64,000 bases of DNA from Hysterangium stoloniferum (Eukaryota > Basidiomycota > Agaricomycetes > Hysterangiales > Hysterangiaceae): positions 620,001-684,000 of the forward strand of contig WHVD01000034.1 of NCBI GenBank assembly GCA_015178975.1, in the 5' to 3' direction. This document shows, piece after piece, positions 1 through 12,230 of the stretch. The stretch's first letter is position 1, and each line of letters begins with the position of its first letter. Under the pieces are notes generated by a model. That model did not search any database and was not told where the DNA came from. It was given only the letters and a program-made list of their open reading frames with translations. The position numbers and the translations under genes were made by a program.

Positions 1-563
1 CCTCATTTTTACTATTATGTCGACTTCTATTACCGATCCCCACCAGGTGCTGGAACAGCACAGTAACAACATTCGAGATCTCCAAGCCTCCCAGAAGCAA
101 AATACGGACCTGTTGCAGCAAATTCTTCAGCAACTCACTGTACAAACACAACCACCAACAAATCCTCCGCAGCCGCCCGCGTTACCTACGTCGACCTCTG
201 CTGCCGTTTCGACCAACTCAGGTCCGAAGGTTCCACTTCTGAATGCATACGACGGTGATCGATCTGGCAGACGTACCTTCTACAACTCGTGTCTGCTGTA
301 CATCAGCATGAATGGGTCGAAGTTCCAGACTGACAAGACGAAGGTTCAATGGGTGGTGTCGTTCATGAAGACCGGTCGAGCCGCCCTTTTCGCAAATCGG
401 CTCATGAAGTCATGGGGTCAAGGCGACACGGTGCCTTCATGGGAAACCTTCGTGCGGACCTTCGAGCGTGAGTTCTTTCCAGCTGACGAAGCAGCTTTGG
501 CCCATATCAAACTAGAAGGAATGATGTACCATCAAGCGCGAAGAACGGTCGACGAGTACACAG

Positions 564-1275
564 TGTTAAGAACTGGAAACTGACTAATGTCGGTGGCCGA
601 CGGGGACCGATCGGAAGGACTTGGCTTCAGCTTATGTGCTGCGCCCTCGCAAATATCCGTAGGTTGTCCTTAAATTTCGGACAGGCGAAGACTAAATCCT
701 AAGAAGGACCTTTCGGTGAGATACCGATCGGAGCCGAAGGACAGGTCAAGTGTCGGGCCAAGGGATCGGGCTGAGAATGGGCGAGCGCACGCGAAGGCGG
801 AAGGGGGGTTCTTCTAGTATGAGACTGCTACAGACGTATGAGGGTATTCTGAGTCGATATTCTGATTGCCTAGTAACTACAAATACAGCGAGTTCATATA
901 CAAGTAACAGGCGTCTAGAAAATACTAATGGGGAGGAGGGCGGAAAACGGCATTAACATTAAGCTTGACTAGGAACAGGAAGTTTATGATTAGTTCGGAG
1001 GCTGATGATAACCGAGAATGGAAATTACGATAAAAGGAAATAGTTCGAGGACTACAAATATAGATAGACATATGTGGAACATAAGATGAGACGGATCAAC
1101 ATGATGAAAGGGACATATCAAAGCATAACCAGACAGAAAGGCGTAGTCGGGTTTGATTGACCGGAGAGCATACGTCAGCGTCGGGGAACCGACGGCTTGC
1201 GAAGGGTTGTATTGTCGAAGACGTATAACGAGGGTATTCCATCGGGGACCGTCGGCTTGCGACACAGTCATAACA
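564..1275 (+). mobile_element. Solo LTR, family A, inserted in gag of G1
   Basis: A 712-bp sequence beginning TGTTAAGAAC and ending GTCATAACA. It is flanked on both sides by the exact 5-bp duplication CACAG (559-563 and 1276-1280), which is the signature of LTR retrotransposon integration. Gag coding sequence lies on both sides. A second copy of the same family lies at 48000-48740. It carries the shared hairpin module at 617-650. There is no internal region, so it is a solo LTR left by recombination, younger than G1. Confidence 0.92.
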
Positions 1276-4200
1276 CACAGACAAGTTTCGCGAACTCGTT
1301 GACCTTGCAGGTTACAAAGACGCGTTAGCCATTGTAATGAAGTATCGACATGGCCTCTTACTGAATATTCAGAACCAGGTTGCGACAATGGAGAACCACC
1401 CGAAGGACGACGACGAGCAAGGCTGGTACGACGCCGCTTCCCGCTTCGACCGAAACCGAAATGCAAACGAAATTTTTCGTTCAGCAGGTGTCACAACGCG
1501 ACCGGTCGCACTGAAACCTTCGACATTCCCTCGCGTCGTCCCCCCACTTCCCCCACATCCTACGTCGACACTACCCTCCTCTAGGCCGATCGACGCGATG
1601 GATGTTGATGCGACCAAAGGCCGGGGTCTTCCCTCAACACTCTGTTTCGAGTGTCGTCAGCCGGGTCATATCAGCCGTGACTGCCCTCGAAAACTACAAC
1701 GAATCCGCTCCCTACTTACTAGCCTTGATGAAGAGGGACAGGACATGGCCATGGACATCCTTCTTGCAGAAGTGGATGTTCGAATTGCCTGTAGTAGGGT
1801 GGCCAAAGCAAATGACTCTCCTCGAGGGGCTGATCTACAGCCTGTTTCGGGTTTTCCCAACTGCAGCGAGTGAAGGGTATGCCCTCGCTGCCACTTTCAA
1901 ATAGATTCAGTGTCCTCTCTGTTGATGATGTATGTACAGTTAATACATCAGAAGTTGAACCTCTGTTGAGTGAGGACACTGGAATTCAAGTCATACCTAA
2001 CCTACCCAAGTCTCCCTCAGTCCATTCACATCGTAGAAGACCAGTTTGGGAACGTTGTCTTCCAAAATCTCTCATTATTGCCTCAACGGCAACTGCCAAA
2101 TCATTACACCTAAAAGTTGAGCTCCAAACAACTGACACTGGTCTTCTCCAATCGACTCGTGCATTGGTTGATTGTGGTGCAACTGGTCTATTCATTGACC
2201 GAGACTATGTGCATGAAAACGGAATTGCCACATGATCACTCATCTACCCAATTCATGTATACAATGTCGATGGGACACCCAATGAAGCAGGTTCAATCAC
2301 CGAAGTTGCTGAGTTGGTCCTCTGCTACAAGGATCACTCAGAAAAGGCATTGTTTGCAGTCACCAAGCTTGGGAATGAATCCCTTTTACTTGGCTATACC
2401 TGGCTTCGGGATCACAACCCAGAGATCAATTGGCAGACACAAGAAGTCAAAATGACCCGTTGTAACCCACACTGTAAAGAGTGTAAAATCTCAACCCTCA
2501 AGGCACATGAAGAGATTAGATGTTTACAAGCTTGTAGAGATGCCCCTGCCCTAGTCTTCACATCTGAGGAAACAGAAGAGCCAATTCCTGATTTACTACC
2601 TGATCAGTCTGATGAGGTTGAAGACCAAATAGAGGACTTAATTGAAGATGGAGATTGGGTATTTGTCACAGTGCTGCACCCAGAACTGACTCCAAGTCAG
2701 ATTCGAGCATCTGCCACAGTGTCTCAGCGACTAGCAGAGGCTAGTGCAAGGTTTAATACACTGAGCCCAAAAGGTTTTTGAGACATTGTCCCTGAGTATC
2801 TCCACACCTTTGAAGATGTGTTCTCCAAGGAGTCATTTAATTCGTTGCCTGATAGAAAACCTTGGGACCATGCAATTGAACTAATCCCTGATGCAAAGTC
2901 AACCAATTGCAAGGTCTACCCTATGTCCCTCAATGAACAGACAGAGCTGGATATTTTTATTGCTGAAAACCTTGCAACTGGTCGGATACGTCCTTCTAAG
3001 TCACCCATGGCATCCCCAGTTTTCTTCATCAAGAAGAAGGATGGCTCCCTTCGACTTGTACAAGACTATCGTGCATTGAATGCCCAAACAATAAAAAATC
3101 GATATCCACTCCCACTTATTTCAGAACTGGTGAATCGATTTAAAGGGGCACGATATTTCACAAAACTTGATGTCAGATGGGGCTACAACAATGTTCGCAT
3201 TAAGGATGGTGATGAGTGGAAGGCTGCCTTCCGAACAAATAGAGGGTTGTTTGAACCCTTAGTCATGTTTTTTGGCCTCACTAATAGCCCAGCCACCTTT
3301 CAGACTATGATGAATGACATCTTCCGAGATTTGATTGCAGAAGGAGTTGTCTGTGTCTACCTGGATGACATCCTCATTTTCACCAGGACGCTTGAGGAAC
3401 ATCGGCGTGTTCTATTACTGGTTCTAGAGCGTCTTCACGAGTGTAAGCTCTACCTTAAGCCAGAGAAATGTGAGTTTGAAAAGACAAAGATTGAATACCT
3501 TGGTCTAGTCATCTCTGAAAACCAAGCGGAGATGGACCCAATCAAGGTGTCAGGTGTACGTGACTGGCCCACTCCTACCAGTCGGAAGGAGGTACAGGCA
3601 TTCCTTGGTTTTGCCAACTTCTATAGGCGATTCATATCGGATTTCTCCCACCATGCGCGACCACTGTTTGATCTCACAAAAAAGGAAACCAACTGGAGGT
3701 GGACCATGACAGAGGACAATGCCTTCCTTCTCCTCAAGGATCTGGTTACAAATGCACCAATTCTGACAATGCCTGATGATTCAAAACCATTTAGAGTTGA
3801 AGCTGACTCATCAGACTATGCCACTGGAGCAGTCCTCTCACAACAGCTGGATGATGGAAAGTGGCATCCTGTTGCCTTTTACTCAAAAAGCCTGTCAGCT
3901 GTTGAACGCAATTATGAGATCCATGACAAAGAGATGCTGGCAGTGATTCGTGCCTTGGATGAGTGGAGACATTTCCTAGAGGGGGCACAGCACTCAGTGG
4001 AGGTATGGACTGATCACAAAAACCTCGAGTACTTCATGTCCTCAAAAAAGCTAAACCGAAGACAGGCCCGATGGTCACTGTTCCTGGCACGTTTTGATTT
4101 CCAACTGCACCACCGACCAGGGCGCTCTATGGGTAAAACAGATGCACTCTCTCGCCGGTCTGACCATGGTTCAGGTGAAGGAGACAACTCAAACATCACT

Positions 4201-5870
4201 CTACTTAAGCCAGAGTTCTTTGCAATTCGAGCCATGGAGGGTGTATCAATACATGGGCCGGAACGTGAATTCCTCACTGCTATTCACCAAGGAAATGAGA
4301 AGGGTGAACAGGAGGAAGCGGTGATCAAGGCAGTGAAGGAACTCCGGAAATCTGGTGGCCGATCTATCAGATTAATGGAATGGTCAGAGGAAGATGGATT
4401 GGTGTTGTATCGGGGTAAAATATATGTCCCAACCGACCCAGAACTGAGGCATAGGATTGTGGAACAGCACCATGACTCTCAGGTTGCTGGCCATGCAGGA
4501 CGATGGAAGACTTTAGAGCTAGTAAGTCGCAACTTTTGGTGGCCAGGCATATCACGATATATAGGGCAATATGTCAAGACCTGTGACACATGTATACGCA
4601 CCAAGTTCCAGCGTCGAATGCCAATTGGGGAATTACACCCAAACACCACACCAGCAGACCGATGGGATACAACCAGTTTTGACTTCATAGTTGACCTACC
4701 TGAATCTCAAGGGTATGATTCAGTTATGGTAATTGTAGATCTCATGACAAAGCGGGGACATTTCCTGCCCACACACAAAACTGTTGACTCTGTGGGTGCA
4801 GCTTGGATCTTTTTTAAGGATGTGTGGAAGCATCATGGACTCCCACAGAGAATCATCTCAGATCGTGGATCACAGTTTGCAAGCCATTTCACTCGGGAAT
4901 TATACCGGCTCCTTGGGATTCAACCAGCCTATTCCACAGCCTACCACCCTCAAACTGATGGACAAACTGAACGAGTCAACCAAGAGCTTGAGACATATCT
5001 ATGGATTTTTGTGAATCAGCACCAATCAGACTGGGTTGACCTTCTCCCACTTGCAGAATTTCAATACAACAACCATATCCATGCATCTACACAACAGACA
5101 CCATTCATGTTAGACTGTGGACATCATCCACGAATGGGTTTTGAACCAAACCTTCAATCCAGCAAGGTGGAATTGGCAAATGATTTTTGAGATCGAATGG
5201 CTGAAACTCTTGAGGAGGCAAAAGCAGCATTGGCTAAAGCAAAGGACGAGATGACAAAGTACTACAACCGTTGGCGGACCCCAGCACCAAACTTCAAGGC
5301 AGGAGACCAAGTTTTCCTAGATGCCAGTGATATTCAAATGGCCCAACCCTCAAAGAAGCTTTCACACCTTCGGTTAGGGCCATTCAAGATACTTGAACAG
5401 GTCTCACCAATTGCCTATAGGTTGGAACTGCCAAAGTCAATGAATAGACTCCACCCAGTATTCAATGTGGTGAAACTGACACCAAAAATTGAGGATCCAA
5501 TCATCGGCTGCCATTCTCAACCACCACCAGATCCAATAGTAGTGGAAGGAGAGGTGGAGTATGAAGTTGAGAAGGTATTGGATAGTAGATGGAGATATGG
5601 GCGAATTGAATATCTCATAAAATGGCAAGGCTTTGGCATGGAACATAATAGCTGGGAACCAGGATATATGGTATTTGCTCCCACTCTGACAGCAGACTTC
5701 CACACACGACATCCAGAGGCAGTAACAACTCAGGGCCCTATTCGAGGATCAAGACAACCTCCAAACACCATAGTACGAGTGACCCAGATTCCACAGTGTC
5801 GAAAGGTCAAGCCTGGACTTTATTGGCAGCAACAGCATGTCGGGACGCCATATCTTAAAAGGGGGGGTGA

Positions 5871-6172
5871 TGTCAGGGGACAATCTCAAGTTTTCTAAAT
5901 TCATCCCTGACCTTCCTTAATATAGTCTCATAAGTCAAGGATAAGAGTACTTTGTTTTCATCACATTTTCAAACTCAGCTGCACCTTTAGTTAGTCACTC
6001 GCTAGCCGAGGATTCCTTAGACTTTTCTCTTTGGATTCCCTCTGCTAGGTAAGTAATAATGAACATTGTATGTATATAATAGATAGGTATAAAACTTACT
6101 TCGGATTCCGTCTGCTAGTGCCCCAACTCAGTCGTAGTGCGAGTCAGTGTGGTCTAGAGAGTTGCCCTTACA
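5871..6172 (+). repeat. Probable 3' LTR of G1
   Basis: It starts TGTCAGGGGA directly after a run of G preceded by A (polypurine tract, 5857-5868) and ends about 6172 with TTACA, giving TG...CA ends. The matching 5' LTR lies outside the window, so the right boundary rests only on the CA end and is approximate. The LTR of the related fragment at 11262 starts with the same TGTCAGGG. Confidence 0.55.
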
Positions 6173-6325
6173 GTTCCGGCAGGTATTCCAGTGACTGATA
6201 CATGAAGTAACAAAGGTTGAGTGTGGACAGGTCTGATGTACAGAGTCCAGTGGGTATTCCGGTAAACTGATAATTGGTGCATATAAGTTAGTGCCTGGAG
6301 TCCAGTGGGATTTCCAGTTGTAACA
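6173..6325 (+). repeat. Fragment of LTR family B (3' end)
   Basis: This matches the last ~150 bp of the LTRs at 7574-8923 and 13113-15203, including the stretch around GACAATTGGTGC-like sequence and the terminal GTTGTAACA. No 5' part or target duplication is visible. It abuts the end of G1. From 6326 to 6604 I see nothing recognisable. Confidence 0.6.
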
Positions 6326-6604
6326 CAAAGGGTGGCTATACCAAGTACTAAATATAAGTAATTTCCTGCCAAAAGCCTGTCAGTGACAAAAGGTATCCAA
6401 TGACCCCTCTCTATTAAAATATTCATATTGTTACCATATATGGACATTACATAATGACATTATGGTGCCTTGGACTATGCATGATAGAGCATGTTGGAAA
6501 ATATTTTGGTGATGTTTATGATTTTATCTACTGGGGTATAAGCTATACAAGTTGAAACTGCAAAACATTGGATACATTTTGTAAGTCACTGTATGGGGGT
6601 GGTA

Positions 6605-6798
6605 CAGTGACCCAAAAAAGTGTCTGGATGTTTGGTGAAATTGGAAAGAGTGGTTCACAGCTCCAGAAATAAAATAGATAAAAATCAGAAAAAATCAGAC
6701 CTATATGATGACATAAGCATGACATCATAGCTTTCCTTATCAACAGAGTAAAAAATGAACAATGGACATGGTGCATCCTGACACTTTTTTTTTGCTCT
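6605..6798 (+). repeat. Left terminal inverted repeat of Tm1
   Basis: About 190 bp, nearly identical to the reverse complement of 10037-10241. Its outer edge carries the motif AAAAAAGTGTCTGGATG. Its inner edge carries the same motif inverted (CATCCTGACACTTTTTT, about 6774-6790), so each terminal repeat is itself bounded by an inverted pair. Confidence 0.85.
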
Positions 6799-6826
6799 TG
6801 TAATTAACTACCAGTTTTTACCAGTT

Positions 6827-9095
6827 TCAGTATTTAGTGTATCCCCCCTTGGCCTTTAGCATTGCAGCAACCCTTCTAGGCATGCTCTTGATCAATTCAA
6901 GGCATTTCTCCCTTGGAATACCCTTCCCTTCCACCTCCACCCTCTCCCAGAGTTCCAACATGCTCTTGGGTGCCTCAGAGTATGTTCACCATAAGTGTTC
7001 TAGTGGATTCAGGTCTGGAGACTGTGCAGGCCAGTCTAAAACCTCCACCTGATAGTCCTTGAACCAATCTTTGGCCAACTTGCAAGTATGTTTAGGGTCA
7101 TTGTCCTGCTGGAAGACAAACCTTTCCCTGTCCATCCATAATACTCCACTGTTTTGAAGATATAGTCCTCCAATATGTCCCTGTACATCTTCCCATCCAC
7201 CCTCCCATCTACATTGCACATGTACCCCACACTATGTGCTGTCATACATCCCCAAATCATCAGATTCCCCCCTCCAAATTTGATAGTTCCATTGATATGC
7301 TGCTGAGTGAGTGCAGAATCTGGTCTTTTCCACACCTACAACCTCCCATCAGAGCCCAAACAATTGATTTTGGTCTCATCTGAGATGATAACCCTAAACC
7401 AGTCCTCCTCAGTCCAATGCTGATACTTGACAGCAAACTCATATCAAGCCTTGATGTGTTGAGAGGCAAGAAGGGGTCTTTTGGCCTTCACCACAGCCTT
7501 CAAATTCTCTTTCTTCAATGCATTGTGAATTGTCTGTGTGCAGACATTGAGGGAGAGGTGGGACTTGGCCTGGTGTTAAGGAGTGCATGTGGAGCTTATC
7601 GGAGGGTTGCTGGGTGTTAGGGTATGTACACGGCAGGTCTCTGGAGAAACCCATGGGATATCCAGTAGGACTTGGCTTCAGCTTATAGGCTGCGCCCTCG
7701 TGAGATCGTGTCATCCAATTTCAGACAGGTGGATGGGAATCCCAGGGAGTCTGGGCAGGGTTCGTGGGTCGAGGGGTCATAGGTTGGAGGTCATGGGTCG
7801 AGAGGTCAGGGAGTCGAGATAAATAAGAGATAGATGTGTCGGAGCCCGTGGGCTCTGACTAGTGAGAGTGGTGTAATTCAAGGAGGACTTTAGAGTGGAA
7901 AAGGTATTAGATTACTGGGGGAATTCTAAGCTGATTTTCTGACTGGATTAGCAAAACATAAAATGAGAATGGTAAACACCAAATTGGTGTTAGGAATGGG
8001 ATGGAACGGAGCAGAGTCTGAATCATGACAAATCATAGACCATAATGGGAAATGGAGCAGGAGCGGAGTCCGAATCATGACAGGTCATTTGACTAAAACG
8101 GGAATGGGGCTCAGTTAGAGTGACGACAGGTTTTCTGAGCGGGGTTCGGTGACTGACATGTGGGATGAGGTCTGACATAGGCAGGGATGGAGTCCAGTGG
8201 GTATTCCGGTGACTGATACACAACATAATGAGGTTGAACGTAGACAAGTCTGACATATGGAGTCCGGGCAGGAATTCCGGTAAACTGACAATTGGTGCAT
8301 ATAGGGTGTGGGTGTGTATGAGTTAGTACCCGGAGTCTGGCGGGATTTCTGGTCGTAACACTGGGGAAACCTGTGGGAAAGCTGGTAGGACTTGGCTTCA
8401 GCTTATAGGCTGTGCCCTCATGAGATCATGTTGTCCAATTTCTGACAGGCAGACAGGTTTTCTGACTGGATTGTATGTACAACATCTGTCAGACTATATA
8501 GACTGTGGAATGTATAACATACCAAATCCAGTAATAATGAAATCCAAACTAGTAATCATGAAACAAGATAAGTAAACACCAAATTTGGTGTTAGAATGGA
8601 ATGGAGTGGAGTGGAGTCCAAAATGTGACAGGTCATTAGACCATAACGGGAATGGGGTGGGAGTGGAGTCTGAAACGTGACAGGTCATTTGACCATAATG
8701 CATAATGGGAACGGGGCTCAGTTAGAGAGCTGATGGGTATTCTGAGTGGAGTCTGGTGACTGATGTGTGGGACAGGGTCAGGGATAGACAGGTATGGTGC
8801 GCACAGGCGCACAGGTCCCAGTGGGTAATCCAGTGACTGATTCTTGAGACAATGAAGGTGCATGTAGGGTGTGGGTGCATATAGGGTAGTGCCCGGAGTC
8901 TGGTGGGTTTTTTAGTTGTAACACCTGGGAGGCATTATCAACCTGTCCAGAGATGATAGAATGAGCCAGGTGGTGATGATCCCTGGGGGAGAGCTTGGGA
9001 GGGCAACCTCTGGAAGGTGTTGGAAGTGGACCAGGGAGTTGGGAGCAAATTTCTGATACTGTAGAATGCCCAATATGGAGTTTAGAAGCTGTAAT
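6827..9095 (-). pseudogene. Tc1/mariner transposase of Tm1, disrupted
   Basis: DDE transposase that would excise and insert the element at TA sites. Reading the minus strand: an N-terminal helix-turn-helix remnant (about 9095-8929, STVSEICSQLPGP); then, after the LTR insertion, ISDETKINCLGSDGR near 7395-7350 with the first catalytic Asp; then GGGNLMIWGC near 7260; then FQQDNDPKHTCKLA with the second Asp near 7110; then SPDLNPLEHLW with Glu 34 residues later. The C-terminal tail MPRRVAAMLKAKGGYTKY ends at 6827. There is a frameshift near 7125, an internal stop just after the EHLW motif, and the 1.35-kb LTR insertion, so it is inactive. The tail closely matches that of the second element at 15494. 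Confidence 0.85.
7574..8923 (+). mobile_element. Tandem pair of LTR family B copies in Tm1
   Basis: The first copy runs 7574-8360 (TGTTAAGGAG to GTCGTAACA). A second, shorter copy follows at once, 8361-8923, ending GTTGTAACA. The pair is flanked by the exact duplication CCTGG (7569-7573 and 8924-8928), so it entered as one event, probably as a longer element now reduced to its LTRs. Both copies carry the hairpin module (7667-7700 and 8387-8420). The sequence is strongly CpG-depleted. Confidence 0.85.
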
Positions 9096-9096
9096 G

Positions 9097-10036
9097 TATT
9101 ATGACTATTTAGCGTACTTGTAAACTCTTTTTACTTGAGTTAAGTAGCATAGCTTGAGAAAGGAGATTCAAATTTGAAGTAATCGGTATATAGGGGCTTT
9201 GTCAATTAATTCAGTATTCACTTAGTTTTATTTAACTACGTGCCTGTGTCCCTTTTCTGAGGAGAAAGCTCAACTCAAGGAAACAAGATGGTCAACAGAT
9301 TGGCAAGGAGAGTACTTGACTTAAGCACAATGTGTGGATCTGGTAGGCAAGTGTAGCTAAATGAGCAAGTGATGTGATATTGAATGATTGTGTTTAAATA
9401 CATGATTTGAGCCTGTATTTATACTAGTCCAGGATCCTGCTTACTAAGTAATGTGACTAGGAGAATGAGTCAGTATTTCCCATACTTGACTCATAGGTGG
9501 ATTTCAGAGTCATCCAACCAGCTATGACTAGTCAATGAGTCATCTCCCTTAATATGTAGTCAGGGAGACAAGGCAGATTACATACTACAAGGGTTAGGGA
9601 CACCTTATTAGTAAGTAATCCATGACTCTGCCTGTTTCAATGGAATCACTATGACAATGCTACCTAGCTACTTAGGGTTTAGAGCTAGCAGTAAATCATA
9701 TGTTATCAGGACAATGACATAATAAGAACTCTTGAGACAAAGTTAAAGGATCCAGTCCTCTACTGTTTGACTAATGTCTTTTAAAGGTTAAACACAGAAA
9801 TGAAATTGTAAAATATATGACAGAAGCAATTGTTCTGTAGGAGTGACCCTCCTGGAGAAGGGAAATGACAGAGAGTCTTGTTTCAGCAGAGTGCTTCTTT
9901 ATAATGTGGTGGAGGGTGACATGAGGCAAAGGTTCATATAAATGTGTTATTTAAACATGTGGTCACATGACCTTGTTGAACCTAACCAGAAATTCCCACA
10001 GTCATATGAACCTTAGTTGAGTTTCATGTATCAGTT
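9097..10036. other. Unassigned AT-rich insert within Tm1
   Basis: The transposase N-terminus stops matching at about 9096. The next ~0.9 kb shows no coding potential and no clear LTR ends. TATTATGAC at the left has a near-inverted partner GACATAATA at 9714-9723, which may mark an insertion, but I cannot define it. Confidence 0.3.
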
Positions 10037-10241
10037 GACAGAGCAAAAAAAGTGTCCAGATGTGCCATGTCCATTGTTCATTTTTTACTCTCCTGATAAG
10101 GAAAGCTATGATGTCATGCTTATGTCATCATATAGGTCAGGTGTATACCTTTTACTTCTGATTTTTATCTATTTTATTTCTGGAGCTGTGAACCCCTCTT
10201 TCCAATTTCACCAAACATCCAGACACTTTTTTGGGTCACTG
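10037..10241 (-). repeat. Right terminal inverted repeat of Tm1
   Basis: Reverse complement of 6605-6798 with few differences. The outer end GGGTCACTG stops at 10241. The inner edge carries the inverted terminal motif (GCAAAAAAAGTGTCCAGATG). Confidence 0.85.
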
Positions 10242-11496
10242 TGTATGGAAGCTCCATGGTCTCCCCTTACAGATCATTAGTGATAGAGGACCCCAGTTTG
10301 TCTCAAAATGTACACAAGAGCTGAACTCAATTTTAGGGATCCAAGTGGCAGCCTCCACAGCCTACTACCCTCAAACAGATGGTCAGACTGAAAGAGTAAA
10401 TCAAGAAGTAGAACAATATCTCAGACTCTTTGTCAACCATGGGCAGGATGATTGGACAGAATGGTTGTCTCTGGCAGAATTCTGTCATAATAACAGGATT
10501 CAAGCATCCACTAGGCAGACACCACTTATCCTGAATAGTGGCAAACATCCTAGATTAGGAATTGAGCCTTTCAGAAACAGTAAAAATAAAGTCTGTGGAG
10601 CAGTTTGTCAAAGACATGCAGGAAGCAAGGAAGGAAGCAGAAGCTGCACTTTACAGAGCTGCTGATGATATGGCCAGATACTATGACCAATCTAGAAGAG
10701 ATGCAGACACTTACAGGGTAGGAGACAAAATATGGCTAGAAGGCAGGGACATTCAAACAGATAGGCCATCCAGAAAGTTGGAGGACAAAAGATATGGCCC
10801 CTTTTAAATCATTAAGGTTATTGGTTCCAATGCCTATGAATTTAAATTACCTCCCGCTATGGAAATCCACCCAGTCTTCAATGTAGCCAAACTTAGACCT
10901 TTCCTTGAAGATACCATTGAGGGGAGACAGGCACCAGTTAGGCCCCCTCCAGCCATTAAACGAGAAAACCTTGAATTGGAGGTTGAATATATCAAGGATA
11001 GTATATTGTAAGGGGAAAGTTACATTACTTGGTGAAATGGAAGGGATACCCTCAAGAAGAAAGCACATGGGAACCTGCTGGTAATCTCAAAGGTTCTAAA
11101 AAATTAGTAGATAACTTCCACAACCAATATCCCTTTGCACCCAAAATTACCAGACTTCCTTTCAGATCTTACATAAATCTCACAGAGACTGTTGCTCAAT
11201 CTGGAACTACCTGGACCTCTGGCAAGCACATTGAGGGTAATGTGCCTTAAGGAGGGGGTGATGTCAGGGCTCTAAATATTTGTCTTATTTTTATCTCAAT
11301 TTAAAATTGTCTTTATTTTAGTTTATTTAGTCATTGTTGTGAAATGAGGGCTTACACATGCTACAATTAGGAGTCAGTGAGAAGCACATGATTTACAGGC
11401 ATCTCTGTCCGGAGACGTATAAATACACTCAAACTACCAAGAGCTACCTCAGTCGATTCCTATCTACCAATTGACTGAGATATAATGATTGTTACA
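10242..11496 (+). mobile_element. Ty3/Gypsy chromovirus fragment G2 (integrase, chromodomain, 3' LTR)
   Basis: The reading frame resumes inside an integrase core (HGLPLQIISDRGPQF) directly after the right end of Tm1. It runs through ASTAYYPQTDGQTERVNQEV, a GPF-like segment near 10796 and a chromodomain (VKWKGYPQEESTWEP, about 11029-11073). A polypurine tract (AAGGAGGGGG) precedes a 235-bp LTR at 11262-11496 (TGTCAGGG to GTTACA). The 5' part of the element is missing. It is broken and related to G1 but of a distinct family. Confidence 0.85.
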
Positions 11497-11540
11497 GGTA
11501 TAATGTAATAGGGTCTTGATTGATAATAGTCATGCATCAT

Positions 11541-11741
11541 CACATGTAACAATGCATGACATCACATGAATGATGAATGGCTCAAAAGACCATTCACAGT
11601 TGTGCATCACATGTAACAATGTGTGACATCATGCAAACAATGAATGGCTTGAAAGACTGTTTGCAGTCACATGTCACATGTCACAACATGTGATGTCACA
11701 TGAATGACAAACAGCTTGAAACACCATTCACAGTCACATGT
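11541..11741 (+). repeat. Three tandem copies of a 67-bp repeat
   Basis: Copies begin near 11541, 11608 and 11675 with CACATG followed by AACAATG-like sequence. Each contains a TGACATCA/TGATGTCA-type palindrome and the TTCACAGT(C/T) end. The 67-bp spacing is regular. Function unknown. Confidence 0.75.
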
Positions 11742-11884
11742 CATTTGATACACACATGTCAAAATATTAAGTTTAAACTGTATTTAGTTTTTTCTTTAGT
11801 ATAAATACTTCAGGTACATATATAAATAGACCCCTGTTTCAATCTCTTGGGATTTCCACTAAACACAAGTGTGATATTCTTAAG

Positions 11885-12230
11885 TCATTAGAACCAAATT
11901 GGTGTTAGGAATGGGACAGAATGGAGCGGAGTCCAAATTGTGACAAAGCATAACCCATAACGGGAAATGGAGCAGGAGCGGAGTACAAATTGTGACAGGT
12001 CATTTGACTAAAATGGGAATGGGGCTCAATTAGAGTGGTGACGGGATTTTGAGCGGGGTCCAGTGACTGATGTGTGGGATGAAGACAGACATAGACAGAG
12101 ACGGAGTCTGGTGAAAGTCTGGTGACTGATATGTGTCGTAATGAGGTCAAATGTAACAAGTCTTGACATACGGAGTCCGTGTGGGAAATCCTATAAACAG
12201 ACAATTGGTGCGTGTAGGGCATGGTGGCAT
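11885..12230 (+). repeat. Fragment of LTR family B
   Basis: Matches the middle and 3' part of the family B LTRs (TTGGTGTTAGGAATGGGA start, CAATTGGTGCG near the end). It is cut at about 12230, where a different sequence begins. Confidence 0.65.

Larger units (their letters stand above)
1..6172 (+). mobile_element. Ty3/Gypsy chromovirus G1 (5' LTR outside window)
   Basis: An old Ty3/Gypsy LTR retrotransposon running left to right. Visible parts in order: gag from about 17, split by an inserted solo LTR; a CCHC zinc knuckle near 1642-1684; an aspartic protease motif (DCGAT) near 2170; reverse transcriptase with YLDD near 3358; RNase H with a TDHKNLEYF motif near 4008; integrase with an HHCC zinc domain (4465-4600) and the ISDRGSQF core motif near 4855; a GPF segment near 5379; and a chromodomain about 5560-5670. 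That order and the C-terminal chromodomain place it in the chromoviruses. A G-rich polypurine tract precedes the 3' LTR. It is nearly full length but broken, with about three breaks in pol besides the LTR inserted in gag. Gag is richer in CpG than pol. Confidence 0.93.
6605..10241 (-). mobile_element. Tc1/mariner DD34E transposon Tm1, carrying nested insertions
   Basis: A cut-and-paste element bounded by near-identical inverted repeats of about 200 bp (6605-6798 and 10037-10241), both with outer end CAGTGACCC. TA precedes the left end at 6603-6604. The right flank reads TG instead of TA, so the TA duplication is imperfect. The transposase lies on the minus strand and shows D-34-E spacing. Two LTR copies (7574-8923) split it, and ~0.9 kb of unassigned DNA lies between 9097 and the right repeat. 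Its right end sits against a Gypsy integrase fragment. Confidence 0.85.

Noticed and set aside
7417-7822. Short plus-strand frames crossing the Tm1/LTR junction
   Set aside because: They mix antisense transposase with LTR sequence and have no independent support.
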